Positions 14,407 to 20,905 of a stretch of DNA of 27,561 bases are shown piece by piece. The notes beneath the pieces are model-generated. The model was not told the DNA's origin and searched no databases. It saw only the letters and a program-made list of their open reading frames with translations. A program made the translations under genes and the position numbers. The stretch comes from an uncultured Bacillota bacterium. Lineage in GTDB: Bacteria; Bacillota; Clostridia; Peptostreptococcales; Anaerovoracaceae. The DNA lies in contig CAMOXP010000003.1 of assembly GCA_946629205.1 (NCBI GenBank), positions 1-27,561 of the forward strand, read 5' to 3'. Numbering within the stretch: the stretch's first letter is position 1; every line of letters starts with the position of its first letter.

Positions 14407-16205
14407 TGAATCCCAGCTATGAGGATTTCGTAGACCAGACATTTTCAAAGCGGTACCGCCAGCTGGAGCTGGACATCATGAGGGATATCGTCCGCAGGAT
14501 CAAGAAGACCTCGGAGATCACTTCCTCTGCTGACTGGCAGATCATGCGGCTCACGATCATGGGAAACTCGGCCGAAGAGATTCGGAACATGATCAAAGAG
14601 GCGGGAGAGCTGAGCGAGAATGATATGCAGAAGCTCTTCGACGATGTGGTCGAGAAAGAGTACACAAGGAGCGCGGATCTCTACAAAGAGGTCGGCGCTA
14701 ATTTTGTGCCGTATGAGCAGAACACGGAAATGCAGCAGCTGACGCAGGCGCTGATCACGCAGTCGAACAACGAGCTGAAGAGCATCACAGGAACGATGGG
14801 CTTCATGCTCGACTACGGCGACGGCCAGGGGCTCCGCTTCACACCGCACACGGAGATCTTCAGTGATTACCTGAACAATGCGGTGATGGGGGTTGCTTCC
14901 GGAGCATTCGACTACAACACGATGATCCGCAAGGTGGTCACGCAGATGACTAATTCGGGGCTCCGGACTGTCGACTACGCTTCAGGCCGTCACGATCGCG
15001 TCGATGTAGCTGCCAGAAGGGCGGTCCTTACGGGCCTCTCCCAGCTGACCGGCAGGATCACAGACACAAATGCCGCTGCCCTGAATACAGACCATTTCGA
15101 GGTCGCCTGGCATGCGGGTGCGCGTCCTACGCACCAGGTATGGCAGGGCAGAGTGTGGAGCAAGAAGGAGCTCGTGGAAGTATGCGGGCTCGGATCCGTG
15201 ACAGGACTGCTCGGCGCGAACTGCTATCACGACTATTATCCCTTCATCCCCGGAGTCTCTGAGCGCATGTACTCCGACGAGTGGCTCGACCAGATGAACA
15301 GGGAAGAGAACACTCCGAAGATCTTCAAGGGCAAGGAGTACACCGCCTACGAAGCACGGCAGCATCAGCGGTACATTGAGCGCTGCATGCGGGCCCAGCG
15401 GGAGAAGGTAGAGCTCCTGAAGGAGGGCGGAGCAGACAAGGACGAGGTCATGCTTGCCCGCTGCAAGTACCAGGCCCAGCTGGACGAGTACAAGCGCTTC
15501 TCGAAGGTGATGAAGCTCCCGGAGCAGAGGGAGCGGATCTACTACGACATGAAAGGCCGCGTAGCTCCTCCGAGGGATGTGTACCAGCAGTACCTTGCAG
15601 AGCAGGCCGAGAAGAGGCGCAGGATCCAGACCGAGGCCGACAAGCACAAGGAGCGTGCGGAGGAAGCCAGGCGGGCGGACATTGAAAGGAATTTGTCATC
15701 AGGAGGAAATAATGATAAAATAAAATCAGAAGGAATATCAATGATTGATAGTAGAAAGCATCCTACTGGTATTCCTGCAGGTGTTGCAATATCTGGTGAT
15801 CCGATTAATGCAAGGCAACAGCGAGTTCTAAATCATCTAAAGGCTTATGACGATCGATTTGAATTCAATAAACGAGATGTCAGCATGAAGGACTTAGCAG
15901 CGTTAACCGCCCATGAAGGCGTGGAGTTTGCGATGTTTACCAAAGGTGGCAAGCGTTTAGTTATTCGAGGGGAGCAGAATAGTGTAAACGTAAAACCAGA
16001 ACATGCCAAGAATTTAGCATCACAAGGCTACAGATGGAGTGGACACACCCACCCAGGAAGTGATTACTACACAATCGTTCCTTCTCCTGGAGATAGGGGC
16101 GTGCTGGAGATGATGAATCATAAGCATTCAGCTATCTATTCATCAACAGGTAGAAAATATATTTTCGCAGTGAGGGCAGAAGATGACATTGGTCGCAAAG
16201 ATTAA
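14406..16205 (+). CDS. Minor capsid protein fused to a JAB/JAMM-like C-terminal domain
   Basis: The 599-residue product starts at ATG 14406 (overlapping the portal stop) behind GGAGGAGTG. Residues 1 to about 430 form a phage minor capsid 2/head-morphogenesis protein: F-E-V-A-W-H-A-G-A-R-P-T-H-Q-V-W-Q-G-R near residue 230, then G-L-L-G-A-N-C-Y-H-D-Y-Y-P-F-I-P-G. These proteins bind the portal and may enter the cell with DNA. From about residue 432 the DNA becomes AT-rich, and a second domain contains V-E-F (E507), H547-T-H549-P, S560 and D563. The order Glu...H-x-H-x10-S-x-x-D matches JAB/JAMM metalloproteases, though x10 is longer than the usual x7. Peptidase activity, or a toxin-like role, is inferred. 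Confidence 0.85.
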   Translation: MNPSYEDFVDQTFSKRYRQLELDIMRDIVRRIKKTSEITSSADWQIMRLTIMGNSAEEIRNMIKEAGELSENDMQKLFDDVVEKEYTRSADLYKEVGANFVPYEQNTEMQQLTQALITQSNNELKSITGTMGFMLDYGDGQGLRFTPHTEIFSDYLNNAVMGVASGAFDYNTMIRKVVTQMTNSGLRTVDYASGRHDRVDVAARRAVLTGLSQLTGRITDTNAAALNTDHFEVAWHAGARPTHQVWQGRVWSKKELVEVCGLGSVTGLLGANCYHDYYPFIPGVSERMYSDEWLDQMNREENTPKIFKGKEYTAYEARQHQRYIERCMRAQREKVELLKEGGADKDEVMLARCKYQAQLDEYKRFSKVMKLPEQRERIYYDMKGRVAPPRDVYQQYLAEQAEKRRRIQTEADKHKERAEEARRADIERNLSSGGNNDKIKSEGISMIDSRKHPTGIPAGVAISGDPINARQQRVLNHLKAYDDRFEFNKRDVSMKDLAALTAHEGVEFAMFTKGGKRLVIRGEQNSVNVKPEHAKNLASQGYRWSGHTHPGSDYYTIVPSPGDRGVLEMMNHKHSAIYSSTGRKYIFAVRAEDDIGRKD

Positions 16206-16449
16206 AGCAGTAGAAGCTGCCAAAAAAGCGGCGGCAAAATATTGTGTTAACAACAACCTGTCATTGGAAAAGTTGGCTTCTCAGACTTTTCTCTACTTTG
16301 GTGACTTTGTTGGAGTTATGCAGGAAATGCCATATAATGGAGGCGGATTGACAGAGGACATAGCATCTCAGCCAAAACCGACTCTAACTTTTGATGTCAA
16401 GAATAATAAAATAATACCAACAGAGTTTACAAGTCAGTATTTAGCATAA
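16183..16449 (+). CDS. Small orphan protein behind the JAB-like domain, candidate partner or immunity protein
   Basis: ATG 16183 lies 23 bases before the end of the minor capsid gene, behind GTGAGGGCAGAAG. The 88-residue product has an Ala/Lys-rich helix (K-A-V-E-A-A-K-K-A-A-A-K-Y), an aromatic stretch (F-L-Y-F-G-D-F-V-G-V) and a polar C-terminus. No signal peptide or membrane segment is seen. I recognise no family. It shares the AT-rich composition of the upstream domain and is separated from Prp by a terminator, so the two parts were probably acquired together. Pairing with the JAB-like domain, as an immunity or cofactor protein, is inference. Confidence 0.65.
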   Translation: MTLVAKIKAVEAAKKAAAKYCVNNNLSLEKLASQTFLYFGDFVGVMQEMPYNGGGLTEDIASQPKPTLTFDVKNNKIIPTEFTSQYLA

Positions 16450-16466
16450 ACTGATTACTTGAGCAG

Positions 16467-16490
16467 GCACCGCTTATGCGGTGCTTTTTT
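16467..16490 (+). terminator. Intrinsic terminator, perfect stem and six T
   Basis: GCACCGC (16467-16473), loop TTAT, GCGGTGC (16478-16484), then TTTTTT (16485-16490). The stem is perfect and the T-run unbroken. It closes the AT-rich cassette and lies only 13 bases before the Prp start. Confidence 0.9.
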
Positions 16491-16503
16491 GATGGAGAAA
16501 ACC

Positions 16504-16791
16504 ATGATCAGTGTCAAAGTAAGACAGCACAGTATAGACGTCTCCGGACACGCAGGAGCCGCACCCAGAGGCCAGAGCGTGCCCTGTGCGGGCGTTTCTG
16601 CAATGACTTGGATGCTCGGAAAGGGCCTCAAGGAAATCGTCGATTTGCCCGGATTCGTGCTTTCGATCGCTGACGGCCACGTCACGATGCACTGGGATCA
16701 GCTGACACAGTCCGCGGAAGATCTGATCGATGCCTGGTTCCTTGGCATCTGTGATATCGCCGAAGAATACGGCTGTATCGAGTTTATTTAA
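16504..16791 (+). CDS. Prp-type cysteine protease, probable prohead/structural-protein protease
   Basis: I choose ATG 16504 (MISVKVRQHS), 95 residues, behind GATGGAGAAAACC; ATG 16492 would add four residues and overlaps this site. The family signature is G-H-A-G-A-A-P-R-G at residues 15-23 and C-A-G-V-S-A at 28-33. H16 and C28 are 12 residues apart, as in Staphylococcus Prp (H22, C34), which cuts the N-terminus of ribosomal protein L27. Host Prp also processes capsid and scaffold proteins of phage 80alpha. Here the gene sits within the phage head operon, just before scaffold and capsid genes that carry a Prp-site-like N-terminus, so a phage maturation role is likely. Confidence 0.88.
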   Translation: MISVKVRQHSIDVSGHAGAAPRGQSVPCAGVSAMTWMLGKGLKEIVDLPGFVLSIADGHVTMHWDQLTQSAEDLIDAWFLGICDIAEEYGCIEFI

Positions 16792-16845
16792 TATCGTTTG
16801 CTAAGCAGTTGCATGAGCTTTTTTGTTTTCCTCAGCAACGCTCCC

Positions 16846-16875
16846 GGCGCCTCATTTCGGTGAGGCGCCTTTTTT
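16846..16875 (+). terminator. Strong intrinsic terminator after prp
   Basis: GGCGCCTCA (16846-16854), loop TTTCGG, TGAGGCGCC (16861-16869), then six T (16870-16875). The 9-bp stem is perfect. It stands directly before the tRNA gene, within the structural region, so scaffold and capsid need read-through, antitermination or another promoter. Confidence 0.92.
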
Positions 16876-16879
16876 ATGC

Positions 16880-16953
16880 CGGAATGTAGCTCAGACGGTC
16901 AGAGCGGCGGCCTTATAAGCCGTGTGTCGCAGGTTCGAGTCCTGCTGTTCCGA
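16880..16953 (+). tRNA. tRNA-Ile(UAU)
   Basis: A full cloverleaf of 74 bases can be drawn. The acceptor stem is CGGAATG with TGTTCCG (five Watson-Crick and two G-T pairs), TA at 8-9, D-stem GCTC/GAGC, anticodon stem GCGGC/GCCGT with loop CTTATAA (anticodon TAT), a 5-base variable loop, T-stem GCAGG/CCTGC with loop TTCGAGT, and discriminator A. No CCA is encoded. The anticodon reads isoleucine AUA codons, which are uncommon in the G+C-rich phage genes but frequent in the adjoining AT-rich cassette. It lies five bases after a terminator, before the scaffold gene. Confidence 0.85.
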
Positions 16954-17019
16954 TCGCCAACGCAGGGCATCGTACTGCGGGACAGATTCACACATCTTAC
17001 AAAGTGGAGGTACCTCAAC

Positions 17020-17607
17020 ATGAAATATCTTGACTTCCTTCAGCTCTTCGAGGACGGCGGCGGAGAGGGCGGAAACGCCGGAGGAGCCGGGGCGGGATCC
17101 GGAACCCAGGGAAATTCCGGGAGCAATGCAGGAGGAGCGTCCTACAGTTTCGAGCAGGCGGAGGAGATCGCCAATGCCAGAGCTGACAGGGCATCCAGAG
17201 CAGCCCTTGCAAACTACTTCAAGCAGCAGGGCATGACAGAGGAGCAGGTGACGCAGGCACTGGCTGACTTCAGACAGAAACAGCAGAGCCAGCAGCCGAA
17301 TGTTTCTCAGATCACACAGGAACGCGACGCCGCTCAGAAGGAGCTGGCGGACTACAAGAACAAGGACACGCTCAGATCCAAGGGCGTAGCTGACGGCTAC
17401 ATGGATTTTGTGCTGTTCAAGGTCGGCGGCATGGTCTCCGATAAGAAGCCCTTCGACAAGGCCGCAGACGAGTTCCTGAAGGCGAATCCGCAGTACAAGA
17501 GCGGATCTTACAGGGTGAGCACCGGCACGCAGAGCGGCGGATCCGGGGCGGCCCAGAACACAAACGATTTGATCAACAACAATATCCGGAACGCTTTCCT
17601 GAAGTGA
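17020..17607 (+). CDS. Scaffolding protein with N-terminal Prp-like site
   Basis: I choose ATG 17020 behind GTGGAGG; the longer frame from 16876 runs through the tRNA and is rejected. The 195-residue protein begins M-K-Y-L-D-F-L-Q-L-F-E, then has a Gly-rich linker (about residues 12-42), a long helical Gln/Glu/Ala-rich centre containing Q-E-R-D-A-A-Q-K-E-L-A-D-Y-K-N-K, and ends I-R-N-A-F-L-K. This resembles GP20-type phage scaffolds, which guide capsid assembly and then leave. F-L-Q-L-F-E resembles the L-Q-F-F site cut by Prp, predicting loss of the first 10 residues. The short basic C-terminus probably binds the capsid protein. Confidence 0.85.
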   Translation: MKYLDFLQLFEDGGGEGGNAGGAGAGSGTQGNSGSNAGGASYSFEQAEEIANARADRASRAALANYFKQQGMTEEQVTQALADFRQKQQSQQPNVSQITQERDAAQKELADYKNKDTLRSKGVADGYMDFVLFKVGGMVSDKKPFDKAADEFLKANPQYKSGSYRVSTGTQSGGSGAAQNTNDLINNNIRNAFLK

Positions 17608-17642
17608 TCCTTCGTTAAGTGATCCGGAGATAGGAGAAGAAA

Positions 17643-18626
17643 ATGAACAGAAACAGAAATTTCCTTCAGCTTTTTGAAACCGATGCTCAGATCATCGACA
17701 GAACCGGCGCTGATGCACTGATCCCTGTGCAGGAAGCGAATGAGATCATCCAGGGCGTCGTGGAGCAGTCCGCAGTCCTTTCCAGAGGCCGCAAGCTCCC
17801 CAACATGACTGCTAAGCAGTACAAGATGCCTGTCCTTGATTCCCTGCCCCTTGCATACTTCGTAAACGGCGATGCCGGCGCGAAGCAGACTACCAAGATG
17901 GAGTGGGATAAGAAGTTCATCGTCGCAGAAGAGATCGCAGTCATCGTTCCGATTCCGGAAGCAGTTCTCGATGACTCCGCTTATGATATCTGGGGCGAGG
18001 TCAAGCCTCGTATCGTCGAAGCATTCGGTAAGGTTATCGACGGAGCGATCCTGTTCGGTACCAACAAGCCTACTTCCTGGAGAGCTGGAATCGTTGCAAC
18101 TGCGACTGCTGCCAGCAAGGTCGTTACCCTCGGCGCTTCCGACAACCTCTATGAGAAGATCATGGGCGAGAACGGTGTGATCGACATGGTCGAGCAGTGC
18201 GGCTATTTCGTGAATGCACACATGGCCGATATCTCCATGAGAGCGAAGCTGAGAACGGTCAAGGATGGTGCAGGCCACTATATCTTCACCAGCAACAACT
18301 TCCAGGGAGCGGCGACCTACGCGCTTGATGGTTCTCCCATGAGCTTCCCCCGCAACGGTGCCTTCGACAAGACGCAGGCCCTTATGATCGCCGGTGATTT
18401 CAGCCAGCTTGTATATGCGATCCGCCAGGATATCACCTTCAAGCTGTTCACTGAGGGTGTTGTCCAGAACACTGACGGCACGATCGCATACAACCTGATG
18501 CAGAACGACATGGTCGCTCTTCGTGCGGTTATGAGACTCGGCTGGGAGATCCCGAATCCGATCAACGCTCTCAAGCCCACCAAGGCTCAGAGATGCCCGT
18601 TCGCGATCCTGAAGGCAGGCAACTGA
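17643..18626 (+). CDS. Major capsid protein, HK97-fold family
   Basis: It starts at ATG 17643 behind ATAGGAGAAGAAA. The 327-residue protein has an N-terminal M-N-R-N-R-N-F-L-Q-L-F-E, then a capsid core: I-P-V-Q-E-A-N-E-I-I-Q, a P-V-L-D central strand, F-I-V-A-E-E-I-A-V-I-V-P-I-P-E as typical of HK97-fold proteins, G-D-F-S-Q-L-V-Y-A-I-R, and a C-terminal strand M-V-A-L-R-A-V-M-R-L-G-W. It forms the icosahedral shell. If Prp cuts after F11, mature protein would start E-T-D-A-Q. Position directly after scaffold is standard. Confidence 0.92.
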   Translation: MNRNRNFLQLFETDAQIIDRTGADALIPVQEANEIIQGVVEQSAVLSRGRKLPNMTAKQYKMPVLDSLPLAYFVNGDAGAKQTTKMEWDKKFIVAEEIAVIVPIPEAVLDDSAYDIWGEVKPRIVEAFGKVIDGAILFGTNKPTSWRAGIVATATAASKVVTLGASDNLYEKIMGENGVIDMVEQCGYFVNAHMADISMRAKLRTVKDGAGHYIFTSNNFQGAATYALDGSPMSFPRNGAFDKTQALMIAGDFSQLVYAIRQDITFKLFTEGVVQNTDGTIAYNLMQNDMVALRAVMRLGWEIPNPINALKPTKAQRCPFAILKAGN

Positions 18627-18643
18627 GAAAGAGGTGATCAGTA

Positions 18644-19054
18644 ATGGGGATGTACGTAGATTACAGTTACTACGCCAGTTGTGGCGGCAAGATGGAACTT
18701 GACGAATTCCTCGTCGCTGAGAAAGCGGCAGAGGCGTACATCCGGTACATGACCTTCCCCAACGGCAATATCTTTGCGACAGAATGCGATGCTGTTAAAG
18801 ATGCTGTCTGTGCGGCTGCTGATGCTTATCACGAAGCTGCTCAGATAGCATCCGGGAACGGCCCGGTCAAGTCTGAGAACAACGACGGCTATTCTGTCAC
18901 ATACGCTTCGCAGAGCATCGACGGTGAATCCAAAGAGAAGCTCGCCAACCGCAAGATGTATGAAGCCGCCAGGATACACCTGCTGCCGACGGGATGGCTT
19001 AACAGAAAGGTGGGATGCGGATGTGGAAACAAACATGACTGTTACGCTCTTTAA
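18644..19054 (+). CDS. Probable head-tail connector protein
   Basis: It starts at ATG 18644 behind AGAAAGAGGTGATCAGTA. The 136-residue protein has an aromatic N-terminus (MGMYVDYSYYASCGGK), a helical region (A-E-K-A-A-E-A-Y-I-R-Y-M), and a middle with D-G-Y-S-V-T-Y-A-S-Q-S, as seen in gp6/gp15-type connectors that pack under the portal. It ends with a Cys-rich tail C-G-C-G-N-K-H-D-C. Assignment rests mainly on order after the capsid gene and on fold-like features. It overlaps the next gene by 32 bases. Confidence 0.65.
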   Translation: MGMYVDYSYYASCGGKMELDEFLVAEKAAEAYIRYMTFPNGNIFATECDAVKDAVCAAADAYHEAAQIASGNGPVKSENNDGYSVTYASQSIDGESKEKLANRKMYEAARIHLLPTGWLNRKVGCGCGNKHDCYAL

Positions 19055-19424
19055 TGCGTATGTAGATCCTGATCAGCGCCTGGAAGTCTTCCACCCGACT
19101 GTATTAGACGTCCATTACCACGAGGGGCGCGGCTCCTCGCTTGGCAGCGGCGGTACGGTAGATGCCGGTCATGCGTACATGATCCGGATCCCTTACCCGC
19201 AGGAAGAGGAATACGTCAGGACCGGATATTCCGGGAGAGGGTGGACGCTCAGGAACGGAGATCTTATCGTTCCCGGAACCCACAAGGTCGGCGACGTCTC
19301 GAAGGCAGACATCACGGAACTGGCAAAGGCTGCAGGGGTTGACGTAATCACGATCACAGATTTCGCCAACAACACGATCCACGGATCTGACCGCGTTAAG
19401 CACTGGCGGATCGGAGGCAAGTGA
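19023..19424 (+). CDS. Putative head-closure/connector protein, 133 residues
   Basis: I prefer GTG 19023 behind AAAGGTGGGATGCG; ATG 19035 is the other choice but has a poorer site. Longer starts would lie deeper in the previous gene. The protein starts (M)ETNMTVTLFNAYVDPDQ, is beta-rich (H-A-Y-M-I-R-I-P-Y; L-I-V-P-G-T-H-K-V) and ends H-W-R-I-G-G-K. Order between the connector and the minor protein suggests a head-closure/stopper function. I recognise no named domain with confidence. Confidence 0.65.
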   Translation: METNMTVTLFNAYVDPDQRLEVFHPTVLDVHYHEGRGSSLGSGGTVDAGHAYMIRIPYPQEEEYVRTGYSGRGWTLRNGDLIVPGTHKVGDVSKADITELAKAAGVDVITITDFANNTIHGSDRVKHWRIGGK

Positions 19425-19831
19425 TGGCTGCTGATTTTATCGTTGAAACACCCAGAGGGAGGATCATTGAAGTGAAGCACGCAAACGGCAGCGTGAGAGC
19501 TGAACTGAAATGGAACCCCGGAATGGGTGATGAATATGCCGGGCGGTTCAGGAGGGCCCAGCGCTTCATGGATTCTGAGTGCCTGAGGCTGATGGATCCG
19601 TATGTCCCTATGCGGACTGGAGCCCTGGTCAAGTCCGGCATTCTCGGAACGGTCATCGGATCGGGAAAGATCCAGTATATCGTTCCATACGCTCGCCGGC
19701 AGTACTACGAGAACAAAGGCGGGAGCCCCGGACATCCGAAAGGCGGCCGGCTCTGGTGCGAACGCATGAAGGCCGACCACATGGAAACGCTCAGGAGGGA
19801 GGTGGGCAAGATTGTCGCAGGCGGAAAATAG
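19424..19831 (+). CDS. Minor structural protein, Minor_capsid_2 / gp10-like
   Basis: I choose ATG 19424 behind GGAGGCAAGTG (the GTG at 19421 is possible). The 135-residue protein has a central helix R-R-A-Q-R-F-M-D-S-E-C, then D-P-Y-V-P-M-R-T-G-A-L-V-K-S-G, and I-V-P-Y-A-R-R-Q-Y-Y-E-N-K. The P-x-x-T-G-x-L and Y-A-R-x-x-Y-Y pattern is characteristic of small HK97 gp10-like or minor capsid proteins at the head-tail joint. It overlaps neighbours on both sides. Confidence 0.78.
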   Translation: MAADFIVETPRGRIIEVKHANGSVRAELKWNPGMGDEYAGRFRRAQRFMDSECLRLMDPYVPMRTGALVKSGILGTVIGSGKIQYIVPYARRQYYENKGGSPGHPKGGRLWCERMKADHMETLRREVGKIVAGGK

Positions 19832-20246
19832 CATTGTCAGTGCGATCTGCAAATACTTCATGGAATGCCCGCTCCTGAAGGACGGAGTGTTCAGGGTTGA
19901 CGCCCTTGGTGATCAGCCGCAGGAGTACTCCATTGAGATGGGGATCGGAAACGCGATAGTAGAGCAGTATGTCGACGGCTCGTCCGTCAGGCAGAAGTTC
20001 TTCACCTTTGCGAGCCGTGAGTTCTACTCACTCGACAGGATCCAGAACATCGAGAACGATAAGTTCTACGAGGAACTGGCCGACTGGATTGAGGAGCAGA
20101 ACGCGGCGGGGAACCTTCCCCAGCTGCCGGAAGGCATGGAAGCGGAGCAGATCATTATTCAGGCGCCCGGCTATATGCTGGACGCGAACGAGGAAAATGC
20201 CAGGTATCAGATTCAGCTGAGCCTGCAGTATTTCAAGGAGGCATAA
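19812..20246 (+). CDS. Putative tail terminator/minor capsid protein, TTG start
   Basis: There is no ATG near the beginning; TTG 19812 lies seven bases after GGAGGTGGG within the end of the previous gene and is the best start. The 144-residue protein opens with a helix (S-I-V-S-A-I-C-K-Y-F-M-E-C), has V-D-A-L-G-D, Y-S-I-E-M and K-F-F-T-F-A-S-R-E-F-Y as beta strands, then a helix E-E-L-A-D-W-I-E-E-Q and closing strands (Y-Q-I-Q-L-S-L-Q-Y-F). This is the layout of Minor_capsid_3/tail-terminator proteins that cap the tail tube. The next ATG follows its stop directly. Confidence 0.7.
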   Translation: MSQAENSIVSAICKYFMECPLLKDGVFRVDALGDQPQEYSIEMGIGNAIVEQYVDGSSVRQKFFTFASREFYSLDRIQNIENDKFYEELADWIEEQNAAGNLPQLPEGMEAEQIIIQAPGYMLDANEENARYQIQLSLQYFKEA

Positions 20247-20795
20247 ATGAGAGATTTTCTTCAGATCTTCGAAGGCGAGAGGAATGCGCTCCTGCGCAAC
20301 ACTGTCGCCGATTACATCAATGTCGCAGCCGCCGGCGAAACAGCCAGCTATGAGCTGATGGGTACCGGCTTCACTGCGATCGACGAAAACCCCGGAGCAA
20401 AGAGCTCCAAAGAGACCTACGTCAATGAGGTGACGTCCAGCTCCGACATCACCGGCTATGAGACAGCCTTCGATTACACGTCGAGGCTGATCCCCTCCCA
20501 GGCCGCGATCCTCGCACTGTGGAAGGATGGCCGTGACCACAAGGTCGGTGCTGAAGCACATCACACCTACGTGCGCGTAGATCTGTGGAACCCGATCGGA
20601 GAACCCAGTGCGCAGTCTGCTGAATTCGCGGCGAGACAGTTCACTGTTTCGAACGAGGTGTCCAAGTTCTCCGGAAACGGCGGAGAGAAGATCGAGGTCT
20701 CCGGCACGCTGAATGCTGTCGGCGATCCGATCCTCGGCAAGTTTGACACAGTGAGCAAGACTTTTACGGCGGGAGAGTTTACCACGACATATTGA
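20247..20795 (+). CDS. Major tail protein with Prp-like N-terminal site
   Basis: It starts at ATG 20247, immediately after the previous TAA, behind CAAGGAGGCATAA. The 182-residue protein has tube-protein features: Y-E-L-M-G-T-G-F-T-A-I-D-E-N-P near residues 32-46, E-T-Y-V-N-E-V-T-S-S-S-D-I-T-G-Y (a strand pair and loop), then V-R-V-D-L-W-N, and G-D-P-I-L-G-K-F-D near the end. It forms the hollow tail tube. Its first residues are M-R-D-F-L-Q-I-F-E, the same motif as in scaffold and capsid, so it may lose eight residues to the phage protease. Confidence 0.85.
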   Translation: MRDFLQIFEGERNALLRNTVADYINVAAAGETASYELMGTGFTAIDENPGAKSSKETYVNEVTSSSDITGYETAFDYTSRLIPSQAAILALWKDGRDHKVGAEAHHTYVRVDLWNPIGEPSAQSAEFAARQFTVSNEVSKFSGNGGEKIEVSGTLNAVGDPILGKFDTVSKTFTAGEFTTTY

Positions 20796-20830
20796 TTGAG
20801 CTTGATTGACCTTGATTGAGCTTACTGACC
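20791..20830 (+). repeat. Four 10-bp tandem repeats giving clustered stop codons
   Basis: The units are ATTGATTGAG, CTTGATTGAC, CTTGATTGAG and the degenerate CTTACTGACC. The first holds the major tail protein stop. Because the period is 10, the repeated TGA triplets fall in all three forward frames within about 35 bases. The function is unknown; a barrier to read-through or a slipped-strand expansion are both possible. Confidence 0.7.
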
Positions 20831-20843
20831 TGAAAGAGGCAGA

Positions 20844-20881
20844 GCGGCAGCACTATACGTGGTAGTGGCTGCCGCTTTTTT
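20844..20881 (+). terminator. Intrinsic terminator after the major tail protein
   Basis: The arms GCGGCAGC-ACTA (20844-20855) and TAGT-GGCTGCCGC (20863-20875) pair over 12 bp with one bulged G, around a 7-base loop, followed by six T (20876-20881). A terminator here would lower expression of the tail-assembly and tape-measure genes relative to the tube protein. Confidence 0.9.
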
Positions 20882-20905
20882 ATGTAATTCACGGAGGAAT
20901 GACAA

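Larger units (their letters stand above)
15690..16490. other. AT-rich acquired cassette
   Basis: Base composition changes sharply inside the minor capsid gene: bases 15601-15660 are 67% G+C by count, while 15721-15780 are 35%. The low G+C continues through the small downstream gene (16201-16260 is 40%) and ends at the perfect terminator at 16467-16490, after which the Prp gene returns to high G+C. The block therefore holds one protein domain, one small gene and one terminator, as expected of a horizontally exchanged module. An AGGAGGAAATAATG ribosome-site-like sequence lies at the junction. Confidence 0.75.

Noticed and set aside
14982..15647. Minus-strand frame of 221 residues opposite the minor capsid gene
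   Set aside because: Leu/Val/His-rich shadow of the coding strand; it ends where the G+C content drops, as expected for a composition artefact.
15699..15716. Separate gene starting at the internal AGGAGGAAATAATG
   Set aside because: The frame from that ATG stops after three codons; the site may be a remnant of the recombination junction.
16876..17019. Longer scaffold protein starting at 16876
   Set aside because: This part is the tRNA gene read as protein; ATG 17020 has a good ribosome site and gives the F-L-Q-L-F-E start.
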